A stretch of 14,711 bases of DNA, from the NCBI GenBank assembly GCA_016937915.1, contig JAFGVR010000209.1, forward strand, positions 1 to 14,711. The letters are read 5' to 3'. Below are positions 1-7,513 of the stretch, one piece after another. The notes under the pieces were generated by a model, which had not been told where the DNA came from, searched no databases, and saw only the letters and a program-made list of their open reading frames with translations. A program made the position numbers and the translations under genes. Positions within the stretch are counted from its first letter, which is position 1, and every line of letters starts with the position of its first letter. This DNA comes from Campylobacterales bacterium (lineage in GTDB: Bacteria; Campylobacterota; Campylobacteria; Campylobacterales; Sulfurimonadaceae).

Positions 1-2
1 CT

Positions 3-800
3 TTAGCAGATACTGATGATTGGACTATGACTCCACACACTTTTGAAGCGGTGGTTGCATCTTATGGTTTTGATGATTTAGGACTTACTTTAGTTGGTGC
101 TAATGTTCAAAGATGGCAAGGTGTAGATACAGACTATGAAAATGTTACAAACAACAGTTGGGTAGATACTGGAGATAGTTCAACAAATATGTTGGCCGCA
201 CTTTATGCAAGTGATAATATAGAAGCTGGAGCTTGGTACTATGATGTATCAAAAGCTGCTAAAGCTGTTTATGTTGATGCTAGTGTAGGGTTTGAATTTT
301 CTGAAGATATGGGGTTGAGTTTATCGCTTCAGTATCTAAATGAGAGTGAAGAGGATAGTTCAGGAATCGATGGTAGTATATCTGGTGCTATGGTTGAAGG
401 TGCTTTAATGGGTATAGATTTAAGTGTAGCTTATAATTTTACAGATGTTGATAATGGAAAAAGTTTGTTTGAGGGATTTGGTGGTGGATGCTCATACACA
501 AATATGTTTGTAACTACTGCTGGAGGTTTTAACGATGGAACTTATGGAGATGCGTCTTCGTATAGTTTAAGTCTTGGTTACGATATATCTGTTATAAATC
601 TATATGGGGCTTATGCTGAGTTTGAAGCGGATGATATAGGAACAGGTAAGGGTGATAAAAGTGAGATGGACTTAGTTGCAACATATACTTATAACGATGG
701 TTTAGCTGATGTGTCTCTTGGATATGTAAAAGTAAAAGATAAAATAGATTCTGCAAACTCATTTAACAGAATCCAATTTTTTGCAAACTATAATTTTTAA
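3..800 (+). CDS. Outer-membrane porin, OprD-like/Campylobacterota type (5' end outside window)
   Basis: C-terminal part of a beta-barrel outer-membrane protein. The frame is open from the window edge, so the start codon and signal peptide lie upstream; the ATG at 27 is internal. About 265 residues are visible. They alternate polar and hydrophobic residues in many short strands, are rich in Gly, Tyr, Asp and Ser, have no long hydrophobic helix, and end in Tyr-Asn-Phe. A C-terminal Phe is the usual Bam-complex recognition signal of outer-membrane barrels. The Ala-Trp-Tyr-Tyr-Asp-Val stretch and the Gly-rich segment near the middle recall the OprD-like porins of Campylobacterota, but the subfamily is a judgement from memory. 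Its substrate cannot be read from the sequence. It ends 15 bp before feoA with no terminator between them, so read-through into feoAB is likely. A specific or general diffusion porin is the main alternative to an iron-linked role. Confidence 0.8.
   Translation, partial: LADTDDWTMTPHTFEAVVASYGFDDLGLTLVGANVQRWQGVDTDYENVTNNSWVDTGDSSTNMLAALYASDNIEAGAWYYDVSKAAKAVYVDASVGFEFSEDMGLSLSLQYLNESEEDSSGIDGSISGAMVEGALMGIDLSVAYNFTDVDNGKSLFEGFGGGCSYTNMFVTTAGGFNDGTYGDASSYSLSLGYDISVINLYGAYAEFEADDIGTGKGDKSEMDLVATYTYNDGLADVSLGYVKVKDKIDSANSFNRIQFFANYNF
789..794 (+). promoter_or_regulatory. Candidate -10 box for feoAB inside the porin 3' end
   Basis: A perfect TATAAT lies in the last codons of the porin gene, 22 bp before the feoA ATG, preceded by a T-rich run. 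It would start transcription near 801 and leave a leader of about 15 nt carrying the AGAGA ribosome site. Promoters of this phylum often show only a -10 box, so it is plausible. However, the bases also encode Tyr-Asn and may occur by chance. I see no clear Fur box here. Confidence 0.35.
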
Positions 801-815
801 TATATAGAGAATAAA

Positions 816-1043
816 ATGGATACTTTATCAAAATGCACTAAGGGTGATAAGTTAAGGGTTGTAAAAATCCACACTACGGGGGATTTAAAACAAAGACTTA
901 TCTCTTTTGGTGTAATGAAAGATGCAGATATCGAGGTATTAGAACTTAGTCCTACAAAAAGTACCATAGAGATAAAAGTGGGCAAGATGAGGATAGCTCT
1001 AAGAGGGAGTGAAGCTGAAAAGATAGAGGTGCAGAAGATATGA
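816..1043 (+). CDS. feoA: Ferrous iron transport protein A (FeoA)
   Basis: A 75-residue cytoplasmic FeoA protein, an SH3-like small beta-barrel that partners FeoB in Fe2+ uptake, probably by modulating its GTPase or complex assembly. The sequence has the family pattern: a Lys-Gly-Asp opening turn, the Leu-Lys-Gln-Arg-Leu-x-x-Phe-Gly-Val helix segment (residues 24-33), and the closing Ile-Ala-Leu-Arg-Gly strand near residue 60. The length is normal for a stand-alone FeoA (about 75-85). The ATG at 816 has an AGAGA ribosome site five bases upstream. The stop overlaps the feoB start as ATGA, so the two are translationally coupled. The assignment is firm because it directly precedes feoB. Confidence 0.93.
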   Translation: MDTLSKCTKGDKLRVVKIHTTGDLKQRLISFGVMKDADIEVLELSPTKSTIEIKVGKMRIALRGSEAEKIEVQKI

Positions 1044-3169
1044 AAATATCAAAAGGTATAGCTTGTCCAGTTACTGCTAAACATATAAAGATAGCTTTAG
1101 TTGGTCAACCAAATGTTGGTAAGAGTATGCTTATAAACTCCATCTCAAACGCACACCTGCATGTAGGAAATTTCTCAGGTGTAACAGTTGAGAAAAAAGA
1201 GGTTTTGTTTGATTACAAGGATTATCATTTTACAGTAGTAGATCTTCCAGGTACTTACGCTTTTAATGATTACACTTTAGAGGAAAAAGTAACAAGGGGC
1301 TATCTTTTAGAGAGTGATTATGTCCTAATCATAAATGTAGTTGACTCTACAAACCTTCAAAAAAATCTTCAACTCACAACTGAGCTTATGAGCCTTGATA
1401 AAAGGGTTGTGATAGCTCTAAATATGAGTGATGAGGCTAGAAAAGAAAACATAGTTATAGATGCTTCTTATATGTCTGAGCTTATGGGGATGCCATGTAT
1501 AAAGGTTGCAGCAGCTACACATGAGGGGCTTGATGAGCTTTTAAAAGCGGTGGTTGAGACTTATGAGCTTGAGACTCAAGAGCAAAAACTGGTTTTTAGT
1601 GAGGCGGTAGAGGAGGAGATACTCAAAGTTGTAGGCCACCTTTTTAAACACAACTATAAAGGTCAAAACAGCTACAGAAACATAGCGATAAACCTTTTAA
1701 AAAATGACAAAGTTATCTATAACATAATTAGAGAAGACCCTGTTTGGATAGAGCTTCAGCCTGTGGTTATCGAAGCATCTCGCCACATAGAGCTTCACCA
1801 CGCGTGTGATGATGTAAAAGAGGCTTTTGCAGAGGAGTATGCATCTTATGCAAGGGGTGTGGTATCGGAAGTTTTAAAACAAGAAAAACTTGATGAAGAT
1901 ATGAGCCTTGCTGACAAGATAGATTCTGTTCTTATCCATCAGTTTTTTGGGATTCCGATATTTTTATTTTTTATGTGGTCGCTCTTTCAACTTACATTTG
2001 AGATAGGCTCTATCCCTATGGATTGGATAGATGGGTTTTTCTCTTGGCTTGGCGATACAGTAGGTGCTACTATATCAAATGATAGCATCAGATCCCTTGT
2101 AGTAGATGGTATCATCGCTGGGGTTGGGGCAGTTGTATTATTTGTTCCAAACATCATTATCCTTTTTGTTGGGATTGCTCTTTTAGAGAGTACGGGCTAT
2201 ATGTCAAGAGTTGCGTTTTTACTTGATGGTTTTTTCCACCGCTTTGGTTTGCATGGGCAGAGTTTTATCCCCCTTGTGACTGGATTTGGTTGTTCTATCC
2301 CCGCTTACATGAGTGCTAGGATACTTAAAAATGATCGCGATAGACTTTTAACTCTTTTTATCATAGGGTTTATGAGTTGTGGGGCTAGACTTCCTGTATA
2401 TGTTTTATTTACGGGTGCATTTTTCTCACCTGAGATGGCTGGAAATGTGTTGTTTCTTATCTACATAAGTGGAGCTATTATGGGGCTAATAGCTGCGAAG
2501 ATTTTAAAACTTACAGCATTTAAGGGTGTGGATGAGCCGTTTGTTATGGAGATGCCAAAGTACAGACTTCCATCTTTTAAACTTATCTGGCATACAGTTG
2601 TTTCAAAAACTATGATGTATCTTAAAAAAGCTGGTACATTTATAGCAGCTGCATCTATGCTTATCTGGTTTTTAAGTACTTACCCAAAAGATGCTATTTT
2701 AGAGGAGCAATATGCATCAAAAATAGAGAAGGCAGTGGGTGAAGAGCAAAAGGTGAGTTATGAAAATGAGTTAGCTATGATACAACTTGAACAAAGTTAT
2801 CTAGGCATCATAGGAAAGTTTACTGAGCCTATATTTGCACCGCTTGGGTTTGATTGGAAGATGAATGTAGCACTTCAAACAGGACTTGCTGCAAAAGAGG
2901 TGGTGGTATCAACTCTTAGTGTACTTTATGCTATAGGTGATGAGGAAAATGGTCTAGTTGAAGCTATACAAAAAAACATCCCTTTTGCATCTGCGGTATC
3001 GTTTATAGTAGCGGTTATGATCTACTTGCCGTGTCTAGCGGCATCTATAGTGTTTACTCGTGAAGCTGGAGGGGTGAAGTATTTTTTCTATCTTTTAGGT
3101 TTTACATCTATAGTAGCTTATGGGATGGCTTTTATAGCTTATAATATAGCTTTGAGTTTTAGCATCTAG
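1040..3169 (+). CDS. feoB: Ferrous iron transporter FeoB
   Basis: Inner-membrane Fe2+ permease of 709 residues with a cytoplasmic G-protein domain. The G domain shows the P-loop GQPNVGKS (residues 22-29), the G2 threonine in the Gly-Val-Thr-Val stretch near 47-50, DLPG (68-71) and the G4 motif NMSD (128-131), where NMID is more common. A helical guanine-dissociation-inhibitor-like region follows to about residue 285. The membrane half carries the FeoB gate signatures: GCSIPA at 417-422, SCGARLPVY at 446-454, and a Leu-Pro-Cys-Leu-Ala motif with Cys665 near the C-terminus. These cysteines have been proposed to line the iron path. The start overlaps the feoA stop by four bases. There is no feoC. 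The gene ends against a bidirectional hairpin. Such genes are usually Fur-controlled, but no Fur site is visible in this window. Confidence 0.96.
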   Translation: MKISKGIACPVTAKHIKIALVGQPNVGKSMLINSISNAHLHVGNFSGVTVEKKEVLFDYKDYHFTVVDLPGTYAFNDYTLEEKVTRGYLLESDYVLIINVVDSTNLQKNLQLTTELMSLDKRVVIALNMSDEARKENIVIDASYMSELMGMPCIKVAAATHEGLDELLKAVVETYELETQEQKLVFSEAVEEEILKVVGHLFKHNYKGQNSYRNIAINLLKNDKVIYNIIREDPVWIELQPVVIEASRHIELHHACDDVKEAFAEEYASYARGVVSEVLKQEKLDEDMSLADKIDSVLIHQFFGIPIFLFFMWSLFQLTFEIGSIPMDWIDGFFSWLGDTVGATISNDSIRSLVVDGIIAGVGAVVLFVPNIIILFVGIALLESTGYMSRVAFLLDGFFHRFGLHGQSFIPLVTGFGCSIPAYMSARILKNDRDRLLTLFIIGFMSCGARLPVYVLFTGAFFSPEMAGNVLFLIYISGAIMGLIAAKILKLTAFKGVDEPFVMEMPKYRLPSFKLIWHTVVSKTMMYLKKAGTFIAAASMLIWFLSTYPKDAILEEQYASKIEKAVGEEQKVSYENELAMIQLEQSYLGIIGKFTEPIFAPLGFDWKMNVALQTGLAAKEVVVSTLSVLYAIGDEENGLVEAIQKNIPFASAVSFIVAVMIYLPCLAASIVFTREAGGVKYFFYLLGFTSIVAYGMAFIAYNIALSFSI

Positions 3170-3175
3170 TCTGCT

Positions 3176-3199
3176 AAAACTCTATGATGAGAGTTTTTT
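3176..3199. terminator. Bidirectional hairpin terminator between feoB and the desaturase
   Basis: An 8-bp perfect stem (3176-3183 with 3190-3197, AAAACTCT/AGAGTTTT) encloses a 6-nt loop. It has an A-tract at its left foot and six T at its right foot, so it can act in both directions. It sits between two convergent genes, seven bases after the feoB stop. Its right foot reaches into the stop codon of the desaturase gene (3198-3200). Confidence 0.75.
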
Positions 3200-4568
3200 A
3201 AACTCCATCTATCCTTTTTAGTTGAGTCTTTCCAACCATCAGATCAATCGTCATGCCGATTCTTTTCCAAACACTCTCTTGACGATACTCTATGTTATGT
3301 TTTCTACATATCTGTTTTACAAGAGGTTGCATCCTTTGTTGGTAGCTTTGTGGTGTGTTTGGAAATAGGTGATGCTCTATTTGGTAGTTTAAAAAACCTT
3401 GTGCAAAGTCAAGTAGATCTGAGCCTGTGTTGTAGTTAACACTACCCATAATCTGTCTTAGATAAAACTCACCTTGAGATTTGTGAGGCTCACTAAATTG
3501 ATATATATCCTCTGCTGAGTGGTTAGGAACTATAACTAAAAACGAGTGCAGATTTGCATAAGCTTCAGCCATTATTAAAACTATCAACGCAGTCCAAACA
3601 GCTTGCATCCCTAAAGGTAAAAACAAAAGTGGAAGTAAAACAAACTGAAATAGTCCATACGGCAGATACGATTCTTTCCAAAGTTTTATACCACTAGGTG
3701 TTGTTGGAAAATAATCATAGCTTGTTCTCTCAGCCTCTTTTCTTCTGCGTCTCTCTTTGTTTTCTAAAATCCTCATAGTGTTTGGTGCATAGTATGTGAA
3801 CTTCCATGTCATAGCAAAAGCATATACAAATGCCCGTCTTAGCCACATAGGTGTTTTTGATTTTATAAGCCACTGCATATTTCTCTCTACATTATCAGGG
3901 TCTTCATCCTCTGCTAAGTGGTAGTGATGCATGATGTTGTGTTCATACTCCCAAGCCTCAGGTTTTATCCAATCAAGCCAGTCTATGTATCTTCTATAAC
4001 CTCTAGCATAACCTCTTTTGGTATATTCAACTGGTATGTTTGGTATCTTATCATAAGCACCATGAAGTATAGGGTGGGTGATATCTGCCCATCTTGTAAC
4101 ATTTCCAAGTCCTATAAGAGAAGCTGAGATGATAGCAAGTATCCAAAATCCAAAACCGCTAAGCCCAATTGATAGCTCTAGTGCAGCCAACACATAAAGG
4201 AGAAAAAAACCGCTAAATGTAGCAGCTCTTGACCACATCTCAAGTTTTCTAAGGTGTAGATAGTCATCATACCCAACAGATGGGATGCTCTCTTTTATCT
4301 TCTCTATATCTCTTTGTAACTCATCTTTGTCTATATCTTCATATCTTGCATAAACATGATCTTTTGGTAACTCATCAAGAACTATATCCTCTATCTTTAG
4401 AATCTCTTTCTCTTCTATATGGGAATGTTTTTTTTCCTCATCTGCCCATATCTCCTCTTGTAGTGCTATCTCTTCAGCTTCTTCAGCAGATTTGATAGCT
4501 TCTCTAGCTTCATTTATAGATATTTTTTTATCTATTTTGTCATTTTCTGGCAAATTTCTATCCCTCAT
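3198..4568 (-). CDS. Membrane fatty-acid desaturase with long charged N-terminus
   Basis: Di-iron membrane desaturase that would introduce a double bond into acyl chains of membrane lipids. All three histidine boxes are present (numbering from the longer TTG reading): HPILH (167-171), HNIMHH (212-217) and QIEHHLFP (398-405). Hydrophobic helices lie at about 118-158 and 305-345, as expected for the family. The first roughly 110 residues are unusual: strongly charged, Glu/Lys-rich and probably helical or coiled, with no cytochrome b5 motif. The frame can open with TTG at 4574, but the ATG at 4568 two codons later is the more likely start, giving 456 residues. Neither has a good Shine-Dalgarno site. 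The gene is alone, divergent from ilvE, and ends in the shared terminator with feoB. The specific regiochemistry, the electron donor and lipid versus another hydroxylase-type substrate are not determinable here. Confidence 0.88.
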   Translation of the reverse strand: MRDRNLPENDKIDKKISINEAREAIKSAEEAEEIALQEEIWADEEKKHSHIEEKEILKIEDIVLDELPKDHVYARYEDIDKDELQRDIEKIKESIPSVGYDDYLHLRKLEMWSRAATFSGFFLLYVLAALELSIGLSGFGFWILAIISASLIGLGNVTRWADITHPILHGAYDKIPNIPVEYTKRGYARGYRRYIDWLDWIKPEAWEYEHNIMHHYHLAEDEDPDNVERNMQWLIKSKTPMWLRRAFVYAFAMTWKFTYYAPNTMRILENKERRRRKEAERTSYDYFPTTPSGIKLWKESYLPYGLFQFVLLPLLFLPLGMQAVWTALIVLIMAEAYANLHSFLVIVPNHSAEDIYQFSEPHKSQGEFYLRQIMGSVNYNTGSDLLDFAQGFLNYQIEHHLFPNTPQSYQQRMQPLVKQICRKHNIEYRQESVWKRIGMTIDLMVGKTQLKRIDGV

Positions 4569-4590
4569 ATTCAAAATAATTATTTTATTT

Positions 4591-4596
4591 ATTATA
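4591..4596 (-). promoter_or_regulatory. Likely -10 box of the desaturase gene
   Basis: Read on the minus strand this is a perfect TATAAT in the AT-rich divergent region, about 22 bp before the preferred ATG. Transcription would begin near 4584, leaving a leader of only about 16 nt without a Shine-Dalgarno sequence. The whole stretch is so AT-rich that chance matches are easy. Confidence 0.45.
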
Positions 4597-4677
4597 TTTG
4601 AAAATGGTTTATATTACTCTTTTTTATACTCTAAAAAATGAAAAAAATTCTTAATACTTAATAAATATCATTTTAGA

Positions 4678-4683
4678 TAAAAT
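4678..4683 (+). promoter_or_regulatory. Likely -10 box of ilvE
   Basis: TAAAAT within TTTTAGATAAAATTAC, a form common before Campylobacterota genes, lies 33 bp ahead of the ilvE start. It would give a start site near 4690 and a leader that includes the GGAG ribosome site at 4708-4711, five bases before the ATG. The rest of 4575-4716 is A/T runs with no further structure that I can see. Confidence 0.5.
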
Positions 4684-4716
4684 TACACACTTTTAATTAT
4701 AAAACATGGAGATTTT

Positions 4717-5637
4717 ATGAATACTGCCAAATATATTTGGATGAATGGAGAATTTGTATCTTGGGATGATGCTAAAGTTCATGTTCTTTCACACACTTTG
4801 CACTATGGAAATGGTGTAATAGAAGGTACTAAAGCTTACAAAACAGATAAAGGTTATGCTATCTTTAGACTTAATGATCACACTAAAAGACTTAAAGAGT
4901 CTGGAAAAATGACACTTTTAAATATACCTTACAGTGTTGAAGAGATGAATAAGGCTCAGATAGAGCTTGTAAGAAAAAATGAGTTTAGCGGTGATAATGT
5001 TTACATCCGTCCATTTGCATTTTTGGGTTATGGTGTTATGGGTGTATATCATAAAGATGCTCCAGTTGAGACTGTAATGGCTGCATGGGAGTGGGGAGCA
5101 TACCTTGGTGAAGAGGGTTTAAAAAAAGGGATTAAACTAAAAATAGCATCTATGAATCGCCCTTCAAACACTTCAAATATGGGTAAAGCAAAAGCTACTG
5201 CAAACTATCTAAACTCTCAAATGGCAAAGTATGAAGCTATTGATTGTGGATATGATGAGGCACTTTTACTTGATGATCAAGGTTATGTAGCTGAAGCTAG
5301 TGGTGCGAGTTTCTTTATGGTAGTTGATGGTGTTTTAGTAACACCTCCAAGTGATAATGCACTAGTTTCAATAACACAAAAAACAGTTATCGAGATAGCT
5401 CAGGATTTGGGTTATAAAGTTGAACGCCGTAGAATCTCAAGAGAAGAGGTTTATGTAGCTGATGAGGCATTTTTAACAGGAACTGCTGCTGAGATAACAC
5501 CTGTTCGCATAGTAGATGCAAGAGAGATAGGTTGTGGAAGCCGTGGTAAGATAACTGAAATCATCCAAAGTACATATTTTGATATAGTATTTGGTAGAAA
5601 TAAAAAATATGAGCATTATCTAACTTATATAGACTAG
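4717..5637 (+). CDS. ilvE: Branched-chain amino-acid aminotransferase
   Basis: PLP-dependent fold-type IV aminotransferase, 306 residues, the normal size for IlvE. It transfers the amino group between glutamate and the 2-keto acids of valine, leucine and isoleucine. Visible signatures are the N-terminal Tyr-Gly-Asn-Gly-Val-Ile-Glu-Gly-Thr segment (30-38), the probable PLP lysine Lys159 in GKAKATANYL, the EASGASFF motif (193-200) and the C-terminal FLTGTAAEITPV motif. The tripeptide-like Gly-Lys-Ala-Lys-Ala-Thr-Ala-Asn-Tyr form is typical of BCAT enzymes rather than D-amino-acid transaminase or aminodeoxychorismate lyase, the main relatives. It has a clear GGAG ribosome site and its own likely promoter. 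A stem-loop follows it. In Campylobacter the orthologue also neighbours the SPFH gene, as far as I recall, so the order is conserved. Confidence 0.95.
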   Translation: MNTAKYIWMNGEFVSWDDAKVHVLSHTLHYGNGVIEGTKAYKTDKGYAIFRLNDHTKRLKESGKMTLLNIPYSVEEMNKAQIELVRKNEFSGDNVYIRPFAFLGYGVMGVYHKDAPVETVMAAWEWGAYLGEEGLKKGIKLKIASMNRPSNTSNMGKAKATANYLNSQMAKYEAIDCGYDEALLLDDQGYVAEASGASFFMVVDGVLVTPPSDNALVSITQKTVIEIAQDLGYKVERRRISREEVYVADEAFLTGTAAEITPVRIVDAREIGCGSRGKITEIIQSTYFDIVFGRNKKYEHYLTYID

Positions 5638-5640
5638 TCT

Positions 5641-5665
5641 TATAAAGGGTGTTTTGCCCTTTATA
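5641..5665 (+). terminator. Stem-loop after ilvE
   Basis: A 9-bp perfect stem (5641-5649 with 5657-5665, TATAAAGGG/CCCTTTATA) with a 7-nt loop begins three bases after the ilvE stop codon. No T-tract follows directly; the next T run is 5671-5674. It may therefore be a weak or leaky terminator, or an mRNA-stabilising hairpin, rather than a full intrinsic terminator. Confidence 0.5.
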
Positions 5666-5730
5666 TCCACTTTTAGCTTTTAGCTTATTTGTCCAAAGGG
5701 GCATAGAAAAATAGATAGGAAAGATTTATA

Positions 5731-6822
5731 ATGGCATCTGATATGAACGACTACTTCAATAAAAAGAAGAGTCAAAATAATAACGGTTTTAATAACCAAA
5801 GACCAGGCGGTTCTGGTGGAGGAAAAGGTCCAGAGCTTCCAAAAGTAGATCTAAACTTTGGCGGTGGTAAAGCTGGTTTAGTATATTTTCTAATAATTAT
5901 GGTAGCGGTTTTAGTTCTATCAAAACCTTTTACAATCATAGAAGAGGGTGAGAGAGGTATTCTGAGTACAAACGGTAAGTATCAAGATCAAGCTTTACTC
6001 CCTGGACTTCATTTCATCATCCCAGTTATTCAAAAAGTTTATATAGTTGATACTCGTGTTCGTATAATTAACTACGCTACTAAGATAGAAGCAAGTGCAG
6101 GAAAATCTGGTATCACTGCAAAACCTGCTATTACTGTTTTAGATAAAAGAGGTCTTCCAGTTGCAATTGAGCTTACTGTTCAGTATAGACTAAACTCTAA
6201 ACACGCTGCTCAAACTATATCTAATTGGGGCTTTAGCTGGGAAGATAAGATTATAAATCCAGTTGTAAGAGACATCGTTAGAACTGTTGTTGGTAAGTAT
6301 GATGCTGAATCACTTCCACAACTTAGAAATACTATAGCTACAGAGATAGATACAGATATAAGAACTAAAGTAAATGCACTTGAAAATACTCCAGCAAACC
6401 TAGAGTCTATACAACTTCGTGAGATAGTTCTACCTCCAAAAGTAAAAGAACAAATAGAGCGTGTTCAAGTAGCTAAACAAGAGGTTCAAAAAGCTGAACA
6501 AGAGGTTCAAAGAGCAAAACAAGAGGCACTAAAAAGAGCTGCTGAAGCTGAGGGTATCGCTCAGAAAAATAGAATTGAGGCTCAAGGTATAGCTGATGCA
6601 TTAACTATTGAAGCTGCGGCAAAAGCAAAAGCAAATGAGCTTGTGGCAAAATCATTAACTGATAAACTTTTACAGTTAGAGCAGATGAAAGTTCAAGGGC
6701 AGTTCAATGAAGCTCTTCGTGAGAACAAAGATGCAAAAATATTCCTAACACCTGGTGGTTCAACTCCAAATATCTGGGTTGATACAAAAGATGTAAAACA
6801 AAGAACAAGTACGGCTAACTAA
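5731..6822 (+). CDS. SPFH/prohibitin-like membrane protein
   Basis: A 363-residue membrane-anchored SPFH (stomatin, prohibitin, flotillin, HflK/C) protein. The N-terminus is Asn/Gly-rich and HflK-like (1-46). It is followed by one hydrophobic segment (about 48-64), the SPFH domain (about 68-245, with Pro-Gly-Leu-His-Phe-Ile-Ile-Pro-Val as landmark) and a long Ala/Glu/Gln/Lys coiled coil (about 235-300). Such proteins form large rings that organise membrane regions or control proteases such as FtsH. There is no hflC partner gene next to it, so it is a single-gene SPFH protein as in Campylobacter rather than an HflKC pair. An AGGAAAG ribosome site precedes the ATG. Its stop overlaps the hisIE start as TAATG, indicating coupled translation. 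The promoter upstream is not obvious. Its client proteins are unknown. Confidence 0.88.
   Translation: MASDMNDYFNKKKSQNNNGFNNQRPGGSGGGKGPELPKVDLNFGGGKAGLVYFLIIMVAVLVLSKPFTIIEEGERGILSTNGKYQDQALLPGLHFIIPVIQKVYIVDTRVRIINYATKIEASAGKSGITAKPAITVLDKRGLPVAIELTVQYRLNSKHAAQTISNWGFSWEDKIINPVVRDIVRTVVGKYDAESLPQLRNTIATEIDTDIRTKVNALENTPANLESIQLREIVLPPKVKEQIERVQVAKQEVQKAEQEVQRAKQEALKRAAEAEGIAQKNRIEAQGIADALTIEAAAKAKANELVAKSLTDKLLQLEQMKVQGQFNEALRENKDAKIFLTPGGSTPNIWVDTKDVKQRTSTAN
6475..6537 (+). repeat. Three imperfect 21-bp tandem repeats coding coiled-coil heptads
   Basis: Three adjacent 21-bp units (6475-6495, 6496-6516, 6517-6537) inside the SPFH gene encode KQEVQKA, EQEVQRA and KQEALKR. The first two differ at only a few bases. 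They extend the coiled coil by whole heptads, so gain or loss of a unit would keep the frame. Confidence 0.7.
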
Positions 6823-7505
6823 TGATACAAGATGCTTTAAAAAGGGTTGATTGGGAGAAGATTGAACTTCTCCCTGTTATTGTTCAAGACAATGAAAACA
6901 GTGAAGTTTTAATGATGGCTTATATGGATAAAGAGGCTTTAGAGCTCTCTTTATCAACTAAAATTGCTCACTATTTTTCACGCTCAAAGCAACGCATCTG
7001 GAAAAAGGGTGAGAGTAGCGGACACACTCAAAAGATTCACTCTTTTTATCTTGATTGTGATAACGATACTTTACTCATAAAGGTTACTCAAGAGGGTGTG
7101 GCTTGTCATACTGGAAGGCGTTCATGTTTCTTTACTGAGCTAGAATCTGGTGAAGCTGTAAGTGAAGCTGAAGTTAGCAGTGAAGCACTTTATGGTGTGA
7201 TAGATACACTTTATCACACAATTCAAGAGCGAAAAAATGCAGACCCATCAACCTCATGGACAGCTAAACTTTTAAGTAAAGGGGAAAATACCATCCTTAA
7301 AAAAGTTGTAGAGGAGGCGGGAGAGTTCTCTTTTGCCTATAAAGACAACGATGAGGGTGAGATGATATATGAGGCAGCAGACTTAACATATCACATGCTT
7401 GTTGCACTTGCTTCAAAAAATATATCTCCAGATAGGATAAAACAAGAGTTAGCCTCTAGATTTAACATGAGTGGTATAGCGGAAAAAAACTCTAGAAAAG
7501 ATTAA
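6822..7505 (+). CDS. hisIE: Bifunctional phosphoribosyl-AMP cyclohydrolase/phosphoribosyl-ATP pyrophosphatase
   Basis: A cytoplasmic fusion enzyme for steps two and three of histidine synthesis: PR-ATP to PR-AMP (HisE part), then ring opening to ProFAR (HisI part). The HisI domain (about 1-110) shows GESSGH (63-68), the metal-binding DCDND aspartates (78, 80, 82), Cys95 and Cys102 in the CHTGRRSCF block. The HisE domain (about 122-220) shows the MazG-like KKVVEEAGE (160-168) and EAADLTYH (184-191) motifs. At 227 residues the length fits the bifunctional form. Translation probably depends on coupling: the ATG overlaps the SPFH stop (TAATG) and has no strong ribosome site of its own. No other his genes are in the window, which fits the scattered his genes of this phylum. 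Confidence 0.95.
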   Translation: MIQDALKRVDWEKIELLPVIVQDNENSEVLMMAYMDKEALELSLSTKIAHYFSRSKQRIWKKGESSGHTQKIHSFYLDCDNDTLLIKVTQEGVACHTGRRSCFFTELESGEAVSEAEVSSEALYGVIDTLYHTIQERKNADPSTSWTAKLLSKGENTILKKVVEEAGEFSFAYKDNDEGEMIYEAADLTYHMLVALASKNISPDRIKQELASRFNMSGIAEKNSRKD

Positions 7506-7513
7506 CTTCAGAT

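Noticed and set aside
797..985. Minus-strand open frame opposite feoA
   Set aside because: It is fully covered by the clear feoA gene, has no ribosome site or domain pattern, and reads like the mirror of a coding frame.
3918..4495. Two plus-strand open frames opposite the desaturase
   Set aside because: They lie inside the histidine-box gene on the other strand, with Ser/Leu/Tyr-rich translations typical of antisense shadows.
4575..4716. Possible small RNA or riboswitch in the divergent gap
   Set aside because: The gap is almost pure A/T with no stable stem; promoters for both genes account for it.
5666..5730. Promoter for the SPFH operon
   Set aside because: No convincing -10 box could be found; TAGAAA in this stretch is too weak to call, and leak-through from ilvE is possible.
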